DNA of 64,000 bases from Allium sativum. Taxonomy: Eukaryota; Streptophyta; Magnoliopsida; Asparagales; Amaryllidaceae. The notes under the pieces are model-generated. The model did no database searches. It saw only the letters and a list, made by a program, of their open reading frames with translations, and had not been told where the DNA came from. The position numbers and the translations under genes are program-made. The stretch spans positions 358,047,863 to 358,111,862 of the forward strand of contig CM060915.1 of assembly GCA_030737875.1 (NCBI GenBank). Direction: 5' to 3'. The stretch's first letter is position 1. The number at the start of each line of letters is the position of its first letter. Of the stretch, positions 35,301 through 47,110 are shown one piece after another.

Positions 35301-38300
35301 AAATCCATATAATTTATTTTATATGGTGATTGATTGGGCCTCATTCCAATTTAGAAAATAAAGAATATTATAAAATAAAGGTTCATGTGTTGACAATACT
35401 CATCCGTTGAGATTAGTCATGTGTTGAACGAAATATTTTAACAATAAACTTTATATCTCTATCACTATAAAATAAAGGTTCATGTGTTGACAGTACTCAT
35501 CCGTTGAGATTAGTCATGTGTTGAACGAAATATTTTAACAATAAACTTTATATCTTTATCACTATAAAATAAAGGTTCATGTGTTGACGGTACTCATCCG
35601 TTGAGATTAGTCATGTGTTGAACGAAATATTTTGATAATAACAAATATTTTGATAATAGAAATATTTGAAAAAGAAATATTTGAAAATAGAAAAATATGA
35701 AACCGTGTTGATTAGATTGACGCCATTTTGACGTGAACGATATTTATATCGATTTTATTCATTTAAAAATGAATATTGAAAAGTGATTTCGAAATCGAAT
35801 ATTTTGAAATGGAATTTGATTTCAATTGAATATAAAACGAATTTGATTTCAATTGCATATAAAACGAATTTGATTTCAATTGAATATGTAACGAATTTGA
35901 ATTGAATAGAAAACCAATTTGAATTGAATCGAATAGAAAACCAATTTGAATTGAATCGAATAGAAAACCAATTTGAATTGAATCGAATAGAAAAACCAAT
36001 TTGAATTGAATCGAATAGAAAACCAATTTGAATTGAATCGAATAGAAAAACCAATTTGAATTGAATCGAATAGAAAACCAATTTGAATTGAATTGAATAG
36101 AAAAACCAATTTGAATTGAATAGAATAGAAAAACCAATTTGAATTGAATTGAATAGAAAAACCAATTTGAATTGAATCGAATAGAAAACCAATTTGAATT
36201 GAATCGAATAGAAAACCAATTTGAATTGAATCGAATAGAAAACCAATTTGAATTGAATTGAATAGAAAAACCAATTTGAATTGAATCGAATAGAAAAACC
36301 AATTTGAATTGAATCGAATAGAAAAACCAATTTGAATTGAATCGAATAGAAAACCAATTTGAATTGAATCGAATAGAAAAACCAATTTGAATTGAATTGA
36401 ATAGAAAAACCAATTTGAATTGAATCGAATAGAAAAACCAATTTGAATTGAATCGAATAGAAAAACCAATTTGAATTGAATCGAATAGAAAACCAATTTG
36501 AATTGAATCGAATAGAAAAACCAATTTGAATTGAATTGAATAGAAAAACCAATTTGAATTGAATTGAATAGAAAAACCAATTTGAATTGAATCGAATAGA
36601 AAAACCAATTTGAATTGAATCGAATAGAAAACCAATTTGAATCGAATCGAATAGAAAAACCAATTTGAATTGAATCGAATAGAAAAACCAATTTGAATTG
36701 AATCGAATAGAAAACCAATTTGAATTGAATCGAATAGAAAATGACTTTGAAATTTAATTGAATTGAAAACGAATTCAAATCGAATTGAAAACGAATTGAA
36801 GTGAAATCAAATTGAATTGAAATTTGATTTGAATAGAAAACGAATTTGATTTCAATGGAAATATATAACGAATTTGAATCAAATAGAAAACCACTTTGAA
36901 TGAATCGAATTGAAAACGAATTCGAATTGAATTTAAAACGAAGCGAAATGAATTCAAATTGAATTGAAACTTGAATTGAATAGAAATGAATTTTAAAACG
37001 AATTTATAAGGAAAGATTCAATTTTGATTTGAATTGAGATGGAAGTTGGAATTGTTTTTGAAACGAATTCAAAACTATTTATAAAATTCGTTTTAAATAG
37101 TAATCGACGAAATATATATTATATATATAATATAATGGCCTGAATAGAACGCGCCGCGCCGCGGCAGTTTGCAAATTTCGACCATTTATTTCAAACGGAC
37201 ATTACGGGAGATCCGACCGTCGGATTCTCCTAAAACCAGAACCGTTGGGTTCGTATCGAAAAGATCTTTCTAACGAATATTAGAAATTTGAGATCTAACG
37301 GTTGGATTTGGAGATACATCCAAATCAAATTTGAAAAAGGTCGATGTAAGTGCAGTTCGATGGCCATTGATGGAAATCGACTGTACGGGTCTTGATAAAA
37401 TTATTAAAAATAGTAATAATTTGTGTAAAATCATAAGAAATGATTTGGGAAAATTTGGGATGAAAAACTCCATATTTGAAAAGATAAAAATAGATTTTAT
37501 CAAAATGAACTAGTTTGAACTAAATTTAAAACCCGATTTGTTTTTAAATAAATAAATTAGATTTAAAAAGGGGTTTTAAATAATCAGAATTCCTAGTATA
37601 TTTGATTTAAATTGAACTAGAATTGATTTGTGGGTTCATCGTGAACGGTGTTTTAAATAACACTAGTTCTGTAACCCGATAATAAATATAATGTGATTTG
37701 GGTTTGTCGTGAACTGTGTTTTAAATAACACCTAGTTCTTTAACCCAGTAAAAGGAGTTTTAACGAATCTGCAATTAGATTGAAATGTGAATCTATAATC
37801 TAAATTATCAAATTTAGAAATTGAGCGAGGATGGAGTATTACCAGTTTTGCTCCAAAGCGATAGTTAAATCTTTAATTAGATTTGAACGTGAAATGGTAA
37901 TTAATTTTACCGGTAACACCATAGTATTAGATATGGAGTATTACCAGTTTTGCTTCATGGGATGAATAGGTTGGGATTGGGAAACAAAATAAATAATTAC
38001 TTCGGTGTGGTTCGCTAATCTCGACTAGTTGGAAAAACCATAATTTGGTTTTAAATGACATACAAAGGAAGATTAAAAGATAAATTTGAAAGAATTTATC
38101 TTGGATAAAATTAATGGGAACCTTTCCCTAAAAATGTGATTTTATGAATAAAAGAATATTCTGAATTGGGATGAGGCGTATGTTGTGTTTGTGTAACATT
38201 TGTTTTTAATATACGCGGGTTGTTCGGAAAGTCCGGGTTTATACCCATTCTGAATAACCGATTCGACGATATGTCGAAGATGAAGACGGTGGTCGAAGAC

Positions 38301-39824
38301 CGGAAGTCTTCACATTGTTTGGATTATTACTGACGATCCTGATTGGGCTGTACACCCAAGAGGATGGAAATAGTTGGTGGTCGTCCAGACGTACCTGGAG
38401 ATGGATGGATATGCGAGGAAAGTGCCTCCGGTTTCGTTCAGACCCAGAACGGACTTGTAAATGGATTGTGTGTCTGACATTGGATTTTGTTCTGTGTTGA
38501 TTGATTTCTATTAAATATACATCTGTTTGGCGGCGAAGAATTTATTCTTTTGCTTAACGCCCTTCTCTGAGACGTACGAGCTCAGAGGTTGTATATCGAT
38601 AGACATCAGTCGCATGGCATGAATTGCCCGTGTGGCACGCTAAGATGCAATGATCAAGGCTTCTGTTGAAAAGCAAAGTCTTGTGGTTGATGATCAAAGC
38701 ACGGCCTTCGTGGCAGCTTTGTGTATAATGTGAATTCGCGAGCCTCACACCTCGGTATGAGTCAAAAACGGGATACGGACTGCAGGGAGAGCACGACGTT
38801 TCTTTCTAGCTTTGGTGGTGTCAGTGACTTACCAGCCCTGACATTTATATACTTTTCACCTTTGTGGTTGTTGGATGAGGCGCCTCGATTATAGGTCTGT
38901 AAGGACCGGGAAACGTGTGTTCAAGAATTTCCAATCCTCTAACGTAAGTGAGGACCGGCCCTGAAGATCCAGGGGTTGCCCAGAGTGCGTAGCCCTGAGG
39001 CATTTGCTAGAGTGTCTCGAACGTGGAGAGGAGCTTGCCCCTTGCCTCGACTCATGACGGAAATCCAATTTCCAATACGTGTATTTCGGCTTTATTTGTA
39101 GAGCCTAGTATGGCGACATAGTTTGATGGGGCACTCATGCCGTCTATGATTTATATTTATGATTGAAATGTTTTGACACTATACACTTATTATAGTATCA
39201 AATGATTTGTTTTAAACGTATCAAGCATGTTTGGCTGTTATAAGATAAAACCCTATCCTCCGGCTTGCGTTGCATTGTGTGATGGGACCTGGGTCTTATA
39301 ATAGCTTCATTTTTCGAAAAAGCATTGCGTTGTTTATTCTATGCACTGGTATTCTTGGGAGGAAACCCGTTCCGTCTTATACGGCGTGGTCCCTTGAATT
39401 ACTCTCTTTTAAAGTAAAGCTCCAAATAACTGTTTTAGTTCTCACACCAGTCACATGACTGACCTGGAGTTTATTGTTTTAACCTAAACTCTGGGTGCCC
39501 CTATTTTCCGCACGGGCAGCTAGTAGTTTTGGTTTTTGCAGATTTATATTCACAGGATCCTGGTTTACAGCTGGAATGATATCCGGAAAGCTCTGTATCC
39601 GTATATCACCTTCAGTTGTGCTTTGTATTATTTTTCCGCTGCTATGTAATTTATTGTAATCTCTGATATTTATCGAATGTAATTTATTCATTTATACTCT
39701 GTATATTCTTGTATCTGATGGTATTGTTGTAATAGCAATGAAATGTTCTACCGTCTGCGTTCATTTGTGTGTTGTTCTCAAAGTATCCGCTCTTTCCTTC
39801 ACGGGGAAGTTACGGGTTCTTACA
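32362..39824 (+). mobile_element. LARD 3' LTR (7.46 kb)
   Basis: Copy of the 5' LTR with the same order of parts: telo-box at 33,631-33,639; palindrome array about 33,700-34,490; 97-bp triplicate about 35,375-35,636; minisatellite 35,914-36,741 (about 29 units); 3' module from about 38,215. Visible differences: a 15-base C run near 33,370 where the 5' LTR has interspersed ccg, two fewer minisatellite units, a shorter TA stretch near 37,111, and scattered substitutions. The length difference of 66 bp is mostly explained by the minisatellite. Confidence 0.93.
35914..36741. repeat. 28/29-bp minisatellite in LARD 3' LTR (about 29 units)
   Basis: Same unit as at 27,353-28,234. Estimated from spacing, it has two units fewer. 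A tcgaatcgaat variant near 36,640 and a tagaat variant near 36,120 are private to this copy. Confidence 0.96.
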
Positions 39825-39829
39825 GTTAG
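39825..39829. other. LARD target-site duplication, right copy (gttag)
   Basis: Identical to 23,794-23,798. Copia-2 gag sense resumes immediately after it. Confidence 0.95.
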
Positions 39830-40475
39830 CGAGGATTCCGCTCTAAAGGGAAAATGAGCAAAGCATAAAGAGGACGATTTTCTATGCAGAGGGCATCTTC
39901 TGAATGCATTGTCTACTTCAGTCTACAATACTCACAAAACCTTGGAAGCTGCAAAGGACCTCTGGACTGCATTGGAGAGAAAGTATCACATGTCCGAGGA
40001 AAGTAATAAAAAATATCTTGTTTGTAATTATATGGATTTCAAAATGGTCGCCATCAAGTCCATAGTTGGACAAGTGAGTGAAATCTTGCTGTTGGTGAAT
40101 CAACTTAAAGATGTCGCCATTGATCTCCATGAATCTTTTGTTGTTAGAGTTATTATTTCAAGACTCCGAAATTCTTGGATTGATTATAAGAAAAAATTGA
40201 AACATGCGGAAACGGATTATAATTTAGACGGTTTACAACATCATCTTCGTATTGAAGAGGATTCTCGTAAACGCGAACTAGATGATAATCCATAAACTGT
40301 GTCTCAAGCTAAGGCAAATAATGTTCAAATTACTGATAAATTGAAGCCTAAGAAGGAGATACATTTTAAGAAGAAAAATAATTGTTCCAAGAAGAAAAAG
40401 AAGGGTGCCTATTGCTATTGTAATAAACTCGATAAGTATGCCGAGATTGTCGTCTTCGGAAGAAACAACAAAAAG
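39830..40475 (+). pseudogene. Copia-2 gag, main piece with damaged zinc knuckle
   Basis: Resumes the Gag reading broken at 23,798. From about 39,909: STSVYNTHKTLEAAKDLWTA, LERKYHMSEESNKKYLVCNY, MDFKMVAIKSIVGQVSEI, then RLRNSWIDYKKKLKHA. This is the copia UBN2-type Gag (AKELWxxLExKY, SIxxQVxE, LPxSWxDYKxxLKHK patterns). After a stop at about 40,293 a Lys-rich stretch leads to a knuckle remnant CYCNKLDKYAEIV in which the spacing and the last Cys are destroyed by a frame change. A stop and a frameshift rule out a functional product. Confidence 0.88.
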
Positions 40476-40855
40476 TGAATGTGGTCGAAGAAAAGCTTGT
40501 GCCAGTTGTACAAGAGGCGAACTTCGTTAGTGGCATTGATACTAATTGGTGGATCGATATTGGAGAAACCCTTCATGTTTGCAAAGACCGTAATCTATTT
40601 AAGACTTACGAAGAAAATAATGGAGAGTCCAGCGAAGTTACTGGCGCAAATGAAGTTGTAAGCAAAGTTTTGGGAAAAGGCACAATTGAACTTACATTTA
40701 CCTATGGGAAAGCTCTTACATTAGTCAATGTATTTTATGTACCCGATATGTGTAAGAATTTGGTTTCTGGATACCTTCTTAATAAAGGAGGATTCAAGAT
40801 GGTGTATGAGTCTAATAAGTTAGTGTTGTCCAAGAATAGCAAATTTATTGGATAG
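40475..40855 (+). pseudogene. Copia-2 protease
   Basis: Open for 126 codons. The active-site region is NWWIDIGETLHVCKDRNLF; the family motif is WWxDSGAxxHVC, so the catalytic DSGA has become DIGE. FYVPDMCKNLVSGYLLNKGG and FKMVYESNKLVLSKNSKFIG follow, the normal run-up to integrase. With the Ser-Gly-Ala lost after the Asp, protease activity is unlikely. Confidence 0.88.
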
Positions 40856-40873
40856 GTATATTCTTGTAACGGC

Positions 40874-41815
40874 ATGATTACGTTGAATCTAGTAAAGAAA
40901 TCTTTAGCTTATATTGTTGATTCTGTTAGTTTATGGCATGGTAGATTAGGACATGTTAATTACAAATCTCTTAGAAATATGCATAACTTAGGGTTAATTT
41001 CTGATTGTGATTTCGATTCCATCTCTAAATGTGAAATATGTGTTCAAACAAAAATACACCGGAAATCATTTAAATCTGTAGAAAGGAAAACTAGTTTGCT
41101 TGATTTAGTATAGTGATGTGGGTGACTTAAAAAGTCATATCACCTATGGTGGTAACCAATACTATATAACATTTATTGATGATTATATTAGATATGCATA
41201 TGTATATCTAATGAAATCAAAAGATGAGGCTTTTGATAAATTCAAAATTTACAAAGCAGAAGTCAAAACACAATTAGGAGTAAAAATTAAAGTGTTACAT
41301 TCAGATCGTGGTGGTGAATAATGTTCAAATGAATTTACCTTGTTTTGTAAACAACATGGTATAGTTCACCAATGTATCGCTCTATACACACTACAAGAAA
41401 ATGGTGTTGCTGAGAGGAAAAGTAGAACTTTAGTAGAAATGGTTAACGCCATGCTCATAAATTCTAATTTACCTTATAATCTATGGGGTGATGCTATGTT
41501 ATCTGCATGTTACATTTTAAATAGAATACCACTTTAAAAGAATAATATTTCCCCTTATGAATTGTGGTTTAATAGAAAGCCTAACCTTACTAGAATTAAA
41601 CTTTGGGGTTGCTTAGCTTATGTTAGAAAACCAGACCCTAAACGACCAAAATTAGGAAATAGGGATTTTAAGTGTGGTTTCATAGGATATTCTCTTAATA
41701 GTATAACTTATAGGTTCCTTATTCTTAACACCTTAGAAGTTATAGAATCTGTAGATGTAGAATTTTTTGAAAACCAAGCTATTGAGAATCCATTGAGATC
41801 ATCTAGTCCTTAATG
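40874..41815 (+). pseudogene. Copia-2 integrase
   Basis: The zinc domain is SLWHGRLGHVNYKSL followed by CEICVQTKIHRKSF (HHCC, all four ligands visible). The core has FIDDYIRYAYVYLMKSKDEA (first Asp region), VKIKVLHSDRGGE (second Asp) and then NGVAERKSRTLVEMV with the catalytic Glu. The tail region is PNLTRIKLWGCLAYVRKP. Stops interrupt it at about 41,111, 41,319, 41,535 and 41,811, each in an otherwise continuous frame set, so it decayed by point mutation more than by rearrangement. It would insert element DNA into the genome. Confidence 0.9.
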
Positions 41816-41909
41816 TACTGAACACAGGAGAAGTAAAAGAGCGAAAATAGAAAAGGACTATGACTTTATAACATATCTCGTAGAAGGCAATAACGACGAA
41901 GTCCTTAAT

Positions 41910-42925
41910 GTGACAAGATATGTGATGAACGTTGATGATGATCCCAAAACTTATTCTGATGCCATGAGTTCTAGATATTCTAATTTCTGTAAAGAAGCTA
42001 TCAATGATGAAATGAACTCCATAATGTTAAACCAAACTAGGGATTTAACTGATTTACCTCTTGGTGCTAAACCTATAGGATGTAAACGGATATTCAAGAA
42101 AAAGTTGAATACAAATGGATCCAAGTTCGAAGTCAGATTAGTTGCTAAGGGATATAAACAAAGACAAGGAGTAGATTATTTTGATACATATGCTCCAGTT
42201 AATCGCATATCTTCCATACACTGTTTAATAGCACTTTCATCAATTAATAATTTGGTTATACATCAAAAGGATGTGAAGACAGCTTTTCTAAATAGAGATT
42301 TAGAAGAAGAGATATACATGGAACAACCTGAAGGTTTTATAACCCAGGCCAAGAAACGAAAGTTTGTAAATTAGTCAAATCTCTTTATGTCTTGAAGCAA
42401 GCTCCCATGAAATGGCATGAAAAGTTTGACAAAGTTGCCTTGTCATTTGGATTCTTTGTTAATGATGCAAATAAATGTATTTATAGCAAATCGGATAACA
42501 ACAGTTATGTTATAATATGTTTATACGTTAATGACATGCTAATATTTGGTCCCAATTTATCATGTGTGAATGAAACTAAGAAGTTTCTATCTTCTAAATT
42601 TTATATGAAAGATCTAGGAGAGGCTAATGTAATTTTAGGAATTAAAATTATTAGGAAAGCGGGGAAGTTATTACTAACCCAATCTCATTACATTGAGAAG
42701 TTCTTAAATAAGTATGGTCATCTTGATGAGAAACCAGCACCAACTCCTTTAGATCTAAGTATCAAATTAGAAAAGAACACTGAACATACCATTTTTCAAC
42801 TAGAGTATTCTAGTGTTATTAGGAATCTTATGTATGCTATGCATTGCACTAGACCCGACATCACACATGCTATAAGTGTATTGTGTCGATTTACGAGTAA
42901 TCTAGGTTTTGAACACTGAAAAGTC
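41910..42925 (+). pseudogene. Copia-2 reverse transcriptase
   Basis: KEAINDEMNSIMLNQTRDLT, KRIFKKKLNTNGSKFEVRLV, AKGYKQRQGVDYFDTYAPV, IHQKDVKTAFLNRDLEEEIY (catalytic Asp of the DVKTAFL motif) and MEQPEGF form the first half. After a stop at 42,374 and a frame change, the second half has LYVNDMLIFG, in which the YVDD active site has become YVND, and FYMKDLGEANVILGIKI. The Asp-to-Asn change in the active site predicts loss of polymerase activity. Confidence 0.92.
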
Positions 42926-43460
42926 ATTTCCAGAGTTTTAGATTATTCGAAAGGAACCATAAACTATGGTTTATCTTATAAAGGATATCCTGTTGTAATA
43001 GAAGGATATAGTGATGCAACCTGGAACAATGTAGAATCCTAATCCAAGTCTACGACCGGATGGATGTTTACATTAGGAAGCGATGTTGTGTCTTGGGCTT
43101 CGAAGAAGCAAACCTGTATATCTGATTCAACTATGTTGTCAGAATTGATTGCATTAGCAAATGCATGTATGAAAGCGGAATGACTTAGAAATTTATTAAT
43201 GGAATCCCATTGTGGAAGAATCCATCTCCAACAATCTTGATTAACTGTGATAATCAAGCAACAATATATAATGTCTCTAAGACATATAACGGAAAGTCTA
43301 GACATGTGGGTCTAAGACATCAAATGGTAAGACAATTACTCAGAAGTAGAATTATAATTGTTGTTTACATATAAACTGAGAAAAATTTGGCTAACCCACT
43401 TACAAAAGGTCTTCCAAAGGCTATGGTTTCTATAAATTCAAAAGAAATGGGACTAAGGTC
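42926..43460 (+). pseudogene. Copia-2 RNase H and Pol C-terminus
   Basis: Reads VIEGYSDATWNN (first catalytic Asp), [20 protein letters not shown] and [20 protein letters not shown] (the catalytic Glu), then MKAE and a stop in place of the Trp of EAxWL. The final part, including the KHIDxRHH-type end, is frameshifted. No intact C-terminus remains. Confidence 0.85.
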
Positions 43461-44255
43461 TGCGAACGAAGATTGATCATCCTTAATAGAAACCCAACTT
43501 GTGTCTTGAAAAGGATAGACAAAGTTCAATGGGTACCAATAAGTTAAGAGCAAGATTATGAAACACTAATCAATAATCGCATAATATTTAGTGTTGGATT
43601 CTGCAAGAATAAAGGATGCATAAAAGTCCCTAATAAGTCTAGAAACCTTAAAAGGTGTATCGCAGAAACACCTTAAGAGACTTACCTATATGAGTATGGA
43701 AATCAGGACGTTTCCAAGGAAAGTTAGACCACTTTCAAAAGTAGACTCATTAACCAGGATTAAAGCACATGGCCATTAACGTGCTGAGCAATACAGGACA
43801 CTCTAACTAAGGAAATCAACATGTGTGATTGTTCCGATTTTATCATTAAGGGATACTTGGTTCAAGATTCATTCACCATAGAATCTCGATTGAGCTTTGA
43901 ATGGTTTACACTAAGCAAGGTTATAAATCTCGGATTTTGTCCAATATCTTAGGAAAATATCTCGGCCATCTCGGGTGATATTTGAAACACTTAAAACTAA
44001 ATGAGGTTCCAAATCTCGGATTTTGGCTGATATCTCGTATTTTTATCTCGGCTCATCTCGGGGAGATTTAAAATCTTGACACTAATTAAAGGTTCAAATA
44101 CAAAAGATATCTGGTATTTATGTGTTGTTTCCATGATGATGCAAAACTTGATCTTAGAACTACATAGGCTTAATCCCACTTGGGTATGTAGGAAGTCACA
44201 CTAGTGATTAAGCCGTCCACTTTATTTTTCTTTATTTTTGAATATTAGGGGAGAT
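43461..44255 (+). other. Copia-2 3' untranslated region and polypurine tract
   Basis: No ORF. Near 43,920-44,090 the phrase atctcgg(a/c) recurs about six times with gatat/gagat spacers. The polypurine tract aggggagat lies at 44,247-44,255, directly before the LTR start tgttag. Confidence 0.75.
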
Positions 44256-45007
44256 TGTTAGAAATTTTCAAAACTTTGTTTTGGGGGGGGGGGGCTTGTT
44301 TTAGAAGAGATAAGAAAGAAGGAATGGGAAATGCTCTTTGTCCCACATCATGAAATAGATATAGACTTGCCTCTATATATGTAAAATCTTGATCTATCAT
44401 ATAAAAAGAAAGAAGAGAAGAGAGAGATAAGGCAATAACATGAACATGGCATGGATATTAATATTTAAAAGGTCAAAAGATGGGACTTGGGCCTTAAGGC
44501 TCTTGGGGTCTCGTGATCAGTTGGGCTTCAGAATGCCGATGAGCTTGCTGCACTATGGACCGTTGTATTTTTGAATTTGGCGCGCAGATTTGTAACACTT
44601 TAATCCGTTGCAAATGAAAGGAGCGTTATAGTTTGAATTCTTCTTCTTCTATAATTCTGCAGCAACGCCATTGCCAACATTCCAAAAGTGTTGCAGATTC
44701 TCAAATTTGCAATGCTTGTAAACTGTTATAGAATTGATCTTCTTCTTACTCTTCATTCTCTTTTTGTTTCTCGCATCATCAGAATATAATATCAGACTGT
44801 TCTTTATCGGATCAAAGCTGTACAAATTTTGAATCCAATTTCTCTATTCCAAGGCTTTATTGAATCTTGAAAGTTGATAGCTCGATAACTCGTTTGTACC
44901 TGGTGGGTTGAACTATTGTCTAAAAGAATCTATTCTATAGATCCTTAAAGTCTGAAGTACAACAATCATTCTTCATCCAATAGCCTCAAACTGCAAAATC
45001 CCCAACA
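44256..45007 (+). mobile_element. Copia-2 3' LTR (752 bp)
   Basis: Starts tgttagaaatt after the polypurine tract and ends tccccaaca. It carries a run of 13-14 G at about 44,282-44,294. It lacks about 100 bp that the 5' LTR has. This copy shows the true LTR start that the 5' copy has lost. Confidence 0.9.
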
Positions 45008-45351
45008 TAAAGCTCATTTTCAGTCAAATAAATTCCAAAGCCAATCGATTAAATGACACTGCCAATCGACTTAACATATCTATTTTTAGCTATTCGCTTT
45101 CTGGTTTCAGAAAACATAATTCATCCGACTGGATATCCGAAGGCAATCAACTAGCCCCATAAATTTTCATTTTTAAAAGGCTAGGTTATCTTTGACCAAC
45201 TTACACATCTTCCAAAAATACATCATTTCACCTGCTTTTTCATACATTTTCACCTACTATATTTATTCTTTTTGCAAAACAACTTCATTCATCATCTAAA
45301 ATTATTAGAAAACTCCCAGATACCACTTCAAAACCATAACTTTTAAAAATA

Positions 45352-46613
45352 ATGGCATCAAGAGAAAGAACATCTTCTTCTTCTGGTCCGTGTGAATTTG
45401 CTATTAGGGATAGTTTTACAACAATATGGCTATACAAAAATATAACAACATGAAAAATTCATGGATTTTTGAAAGCTCCTTTATAAAATTCTCTGATTTC
45501 CAAAGTTAGGCTACTCAGGAGAATGCTCAGTAAAGCAATATTGGTTCTTTGTCTTGATTTAACGCCAACATTATAAGAACAATTCATTTACTTATAAAAT
45601 TATTTTATGTCAATCTCAATCTCGATCATAAAAAACCCCATAATACTGAAGATTGCATTTGGATACTAATACGTTATGTAAAAATTTACTTGCAATTATA
45701 ATGAATATGGCATATATTGAGTTGTCCAAGTCAAGATTTAGATCTGGAAGGTACTGAGGTAAATATACGTAAGCAAGATCAAGTTAGACATCTTTTTCTT
45801 CCCAACGATATGATCAAACTGAAAGCCATATCCCTAAAACCTAAAGCTCATATTATGCATTGTGCTTAACCCATTCAACTAAGCCTCACACTGGAAGTTA
45901 CGAGAAAATCAATTTACATGATTTTGGTGCTTTATATGCTATATGGGGACAAAAGAATTTGAGTTAGCCAAAGATAATTCTCGAGGAATTCCTTTCTTCT
46001 AACCAAGGTCGCATTAAGACAACCTACTGTGGTGCATATATCATGAGAATCCTTTCCAACGTTATTGTTCAAGTTGCTGATTTCGAGTTCTCAAGAGTTG
46101 AATTGTTAAACTAAAAAATGCTTAGTTTAATGGGACTCTGAAATGCTTTCGAAGTAACAACATAATATCTTTTGACTAATGGAAGACGAATTAGGAAGCT
46201 GGTCAATCCCGATCATTTTTCATCCTCATATATCGCAAACCCAACCTTCTCAATTATCGCAACCCCGATAAGAAATAAAGAAAACTTATGAAATAGGGAT
46301 GGACATGCAAGCTCCCCAAGCATATATCTTTCCTTGGAACCAATAAAAGCTTAACAAATGCTGGGATTGGGTTGAAAGCACGGTTACTAGAATAGACACA
46401 AAGCTTGACAAAATCAAACGATTTTTCAATAATATATGGGAGAAACTATCTTGCAATGTCTCAACTTCGACTATTTCATATGAAACTTCTTCTGGGAAAA
46501 GACCAATGCCAGCATTTACTTGGTCATTTTCTGGAAATAATGAAGAGGAATAAGAAACTGAAAGTGGAGGTGAAGAGTCGTCCTACGAGGTAGGTGGTGG
46601 TAATGATGAGCAA
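45352..46613 (+). pseudogene. SIRE-like copia extra ORF (env-like / plant transposon protein type)
   Basis: From ATG at 45,352: MASRERTSSSSGPCEFAIRD, then many stops. A recognisable middle part near 45,900-46,090 reads NYEKINLHDFGALYAIWGQK, then KIILEEFLSSNQGRIKTTYC and GAYIMRILSNVIVQVADFEF. This agrees with the extra ORF that plant retroelements of the SIRE and Athila types carry after pol (alpha-helical, function unknown, often called env-like). The end is an acidic tail cut by the Harbinger-type insertion. The family assignment is from pattern memory only. Confidence 0.45.
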
Positions 46614-46625
46614 GAGCATCTCCAA
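46614..46625 (+). repeat. Terminal inverted repeat, left
   Basis: gagcatctccaa; its exact reverse complement ends at 51,773. The next base pair differs and similarity becomes patchy (gatcataat recurs in both ends). Confidence 0.85.
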
Positions 46626-46715
46626 TAGTGGAGAAATTCATGCTTTGAATTGAAGATTTTTGGGGGAAATAGTCCCCAACAGATGTTAGGATCATAATAT
46701 TAAGGGAAATGTTAC

Positions 46716-46745
46716 GGGACCAATTCAGAATTCTGAATTGGTCCC
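46716..46745. repeat. Perfect 30-bp palindrome near the left end
   Basis: The arms are gggaccaattcagaa and its exact reverse complement with no loop. It lies about 100 bp inside the left terminal repeat of the Harbinger-type element. Confidence 0.97.
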
Positions 46746-46748
46746 GCG

Positions 46749-46842
46749 CGCCGAATTTACCGGCTCGTCATGAAGTGCGCCGATTTTTTCGACGCGAGCC
46801 AACTAAATCGGCGTGCTTCATGGCGAGCCGATAAATTCAGCG
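46749..46842. repeat. Long subterminal hairpin, left
   Basis: The 36-nt arms 46,749-46,784 and 46,807-46,842 are inverted copies of each other with about four mismatches (cgccgaattta...; right arm ends taaattcagcg), separated by 22 nt. Confidence 0.93.
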
Positions 46843-47110
46843 TGGATTCCCTTAACATTTTAAATTTTTTACCTATCCTAGGTTATATTTTAATATGATC
46901 AAATAAAATCGTTATTATTTTCATAGAAAACAGTTATGTTTAGGAAGACCGAAATAAACTAATTTAGCTTCAGATCATAATAATAGTTGGTTAATAACAT
47001 GTTCAAATACAATAAAACACGATTAGTAAAATAAAAAACTACAAATAATTACTGCATAAATTCGTACAATCATAAAATCAAACACGAGTTCAGACAAGCA
47101 AGCTTCATAA

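Larger units (their letters stand above)
23799..39824 (+). mobile_element. LARD: large non-coding LTR retrotransposon derivative, complete
   Basis: Two long LTRs (7,529 and 7,463 bp), both TG...CA, flank only 1,034 bp that holds a perfect tRNA-Met primer site and a purine tract but no gag or pol. A perfect 5-bp duplication (gttag) borders the element, in the Copia-2 gag. All its open frames lie in low-complexity repeats. It therefore depends on proteins of another element, most likely a chromovirus, since the primer site, the tttcggggacgaaa motif before the purine tract and the LTR 3' module are of that type. At 16.0 kb with nearly 94% of its length in LTRs it is an extreme example of its class. 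Confidence 0.93.
22861..45007 (+). mobile_element. Copia-2: Ty1/copia element split by the LARD
   Basis: LTRs at 22,861-23,601 (5' truncated) and 44,256-45,007; polyprotein from 23,626 in plus orientation with gag, protease, integrase, RT and RNase H in copia order (integrase before RT). The LARD with its GTTAG duplication sits in gag, and the coding sense picks up again exactly after it. Because the outer edge of the 5' LTR is lost, no target duplication can be read. Net length without the LARD is about 6.1 kb, normal for copia. Confidence 0.9.

Noticed and set aside
35755..36778. Equivalent ORFs of 290-302 codons in the second LARD LTR
   Set aside because: Same minisatellite by-product as in the first LTR.
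17675..45007. SIRE-like copia and Copia-2 as one element
   Set aside because: Both have their own gag, protease, integrase, RT and RNase H; Copia-2 has its own LTR pair.
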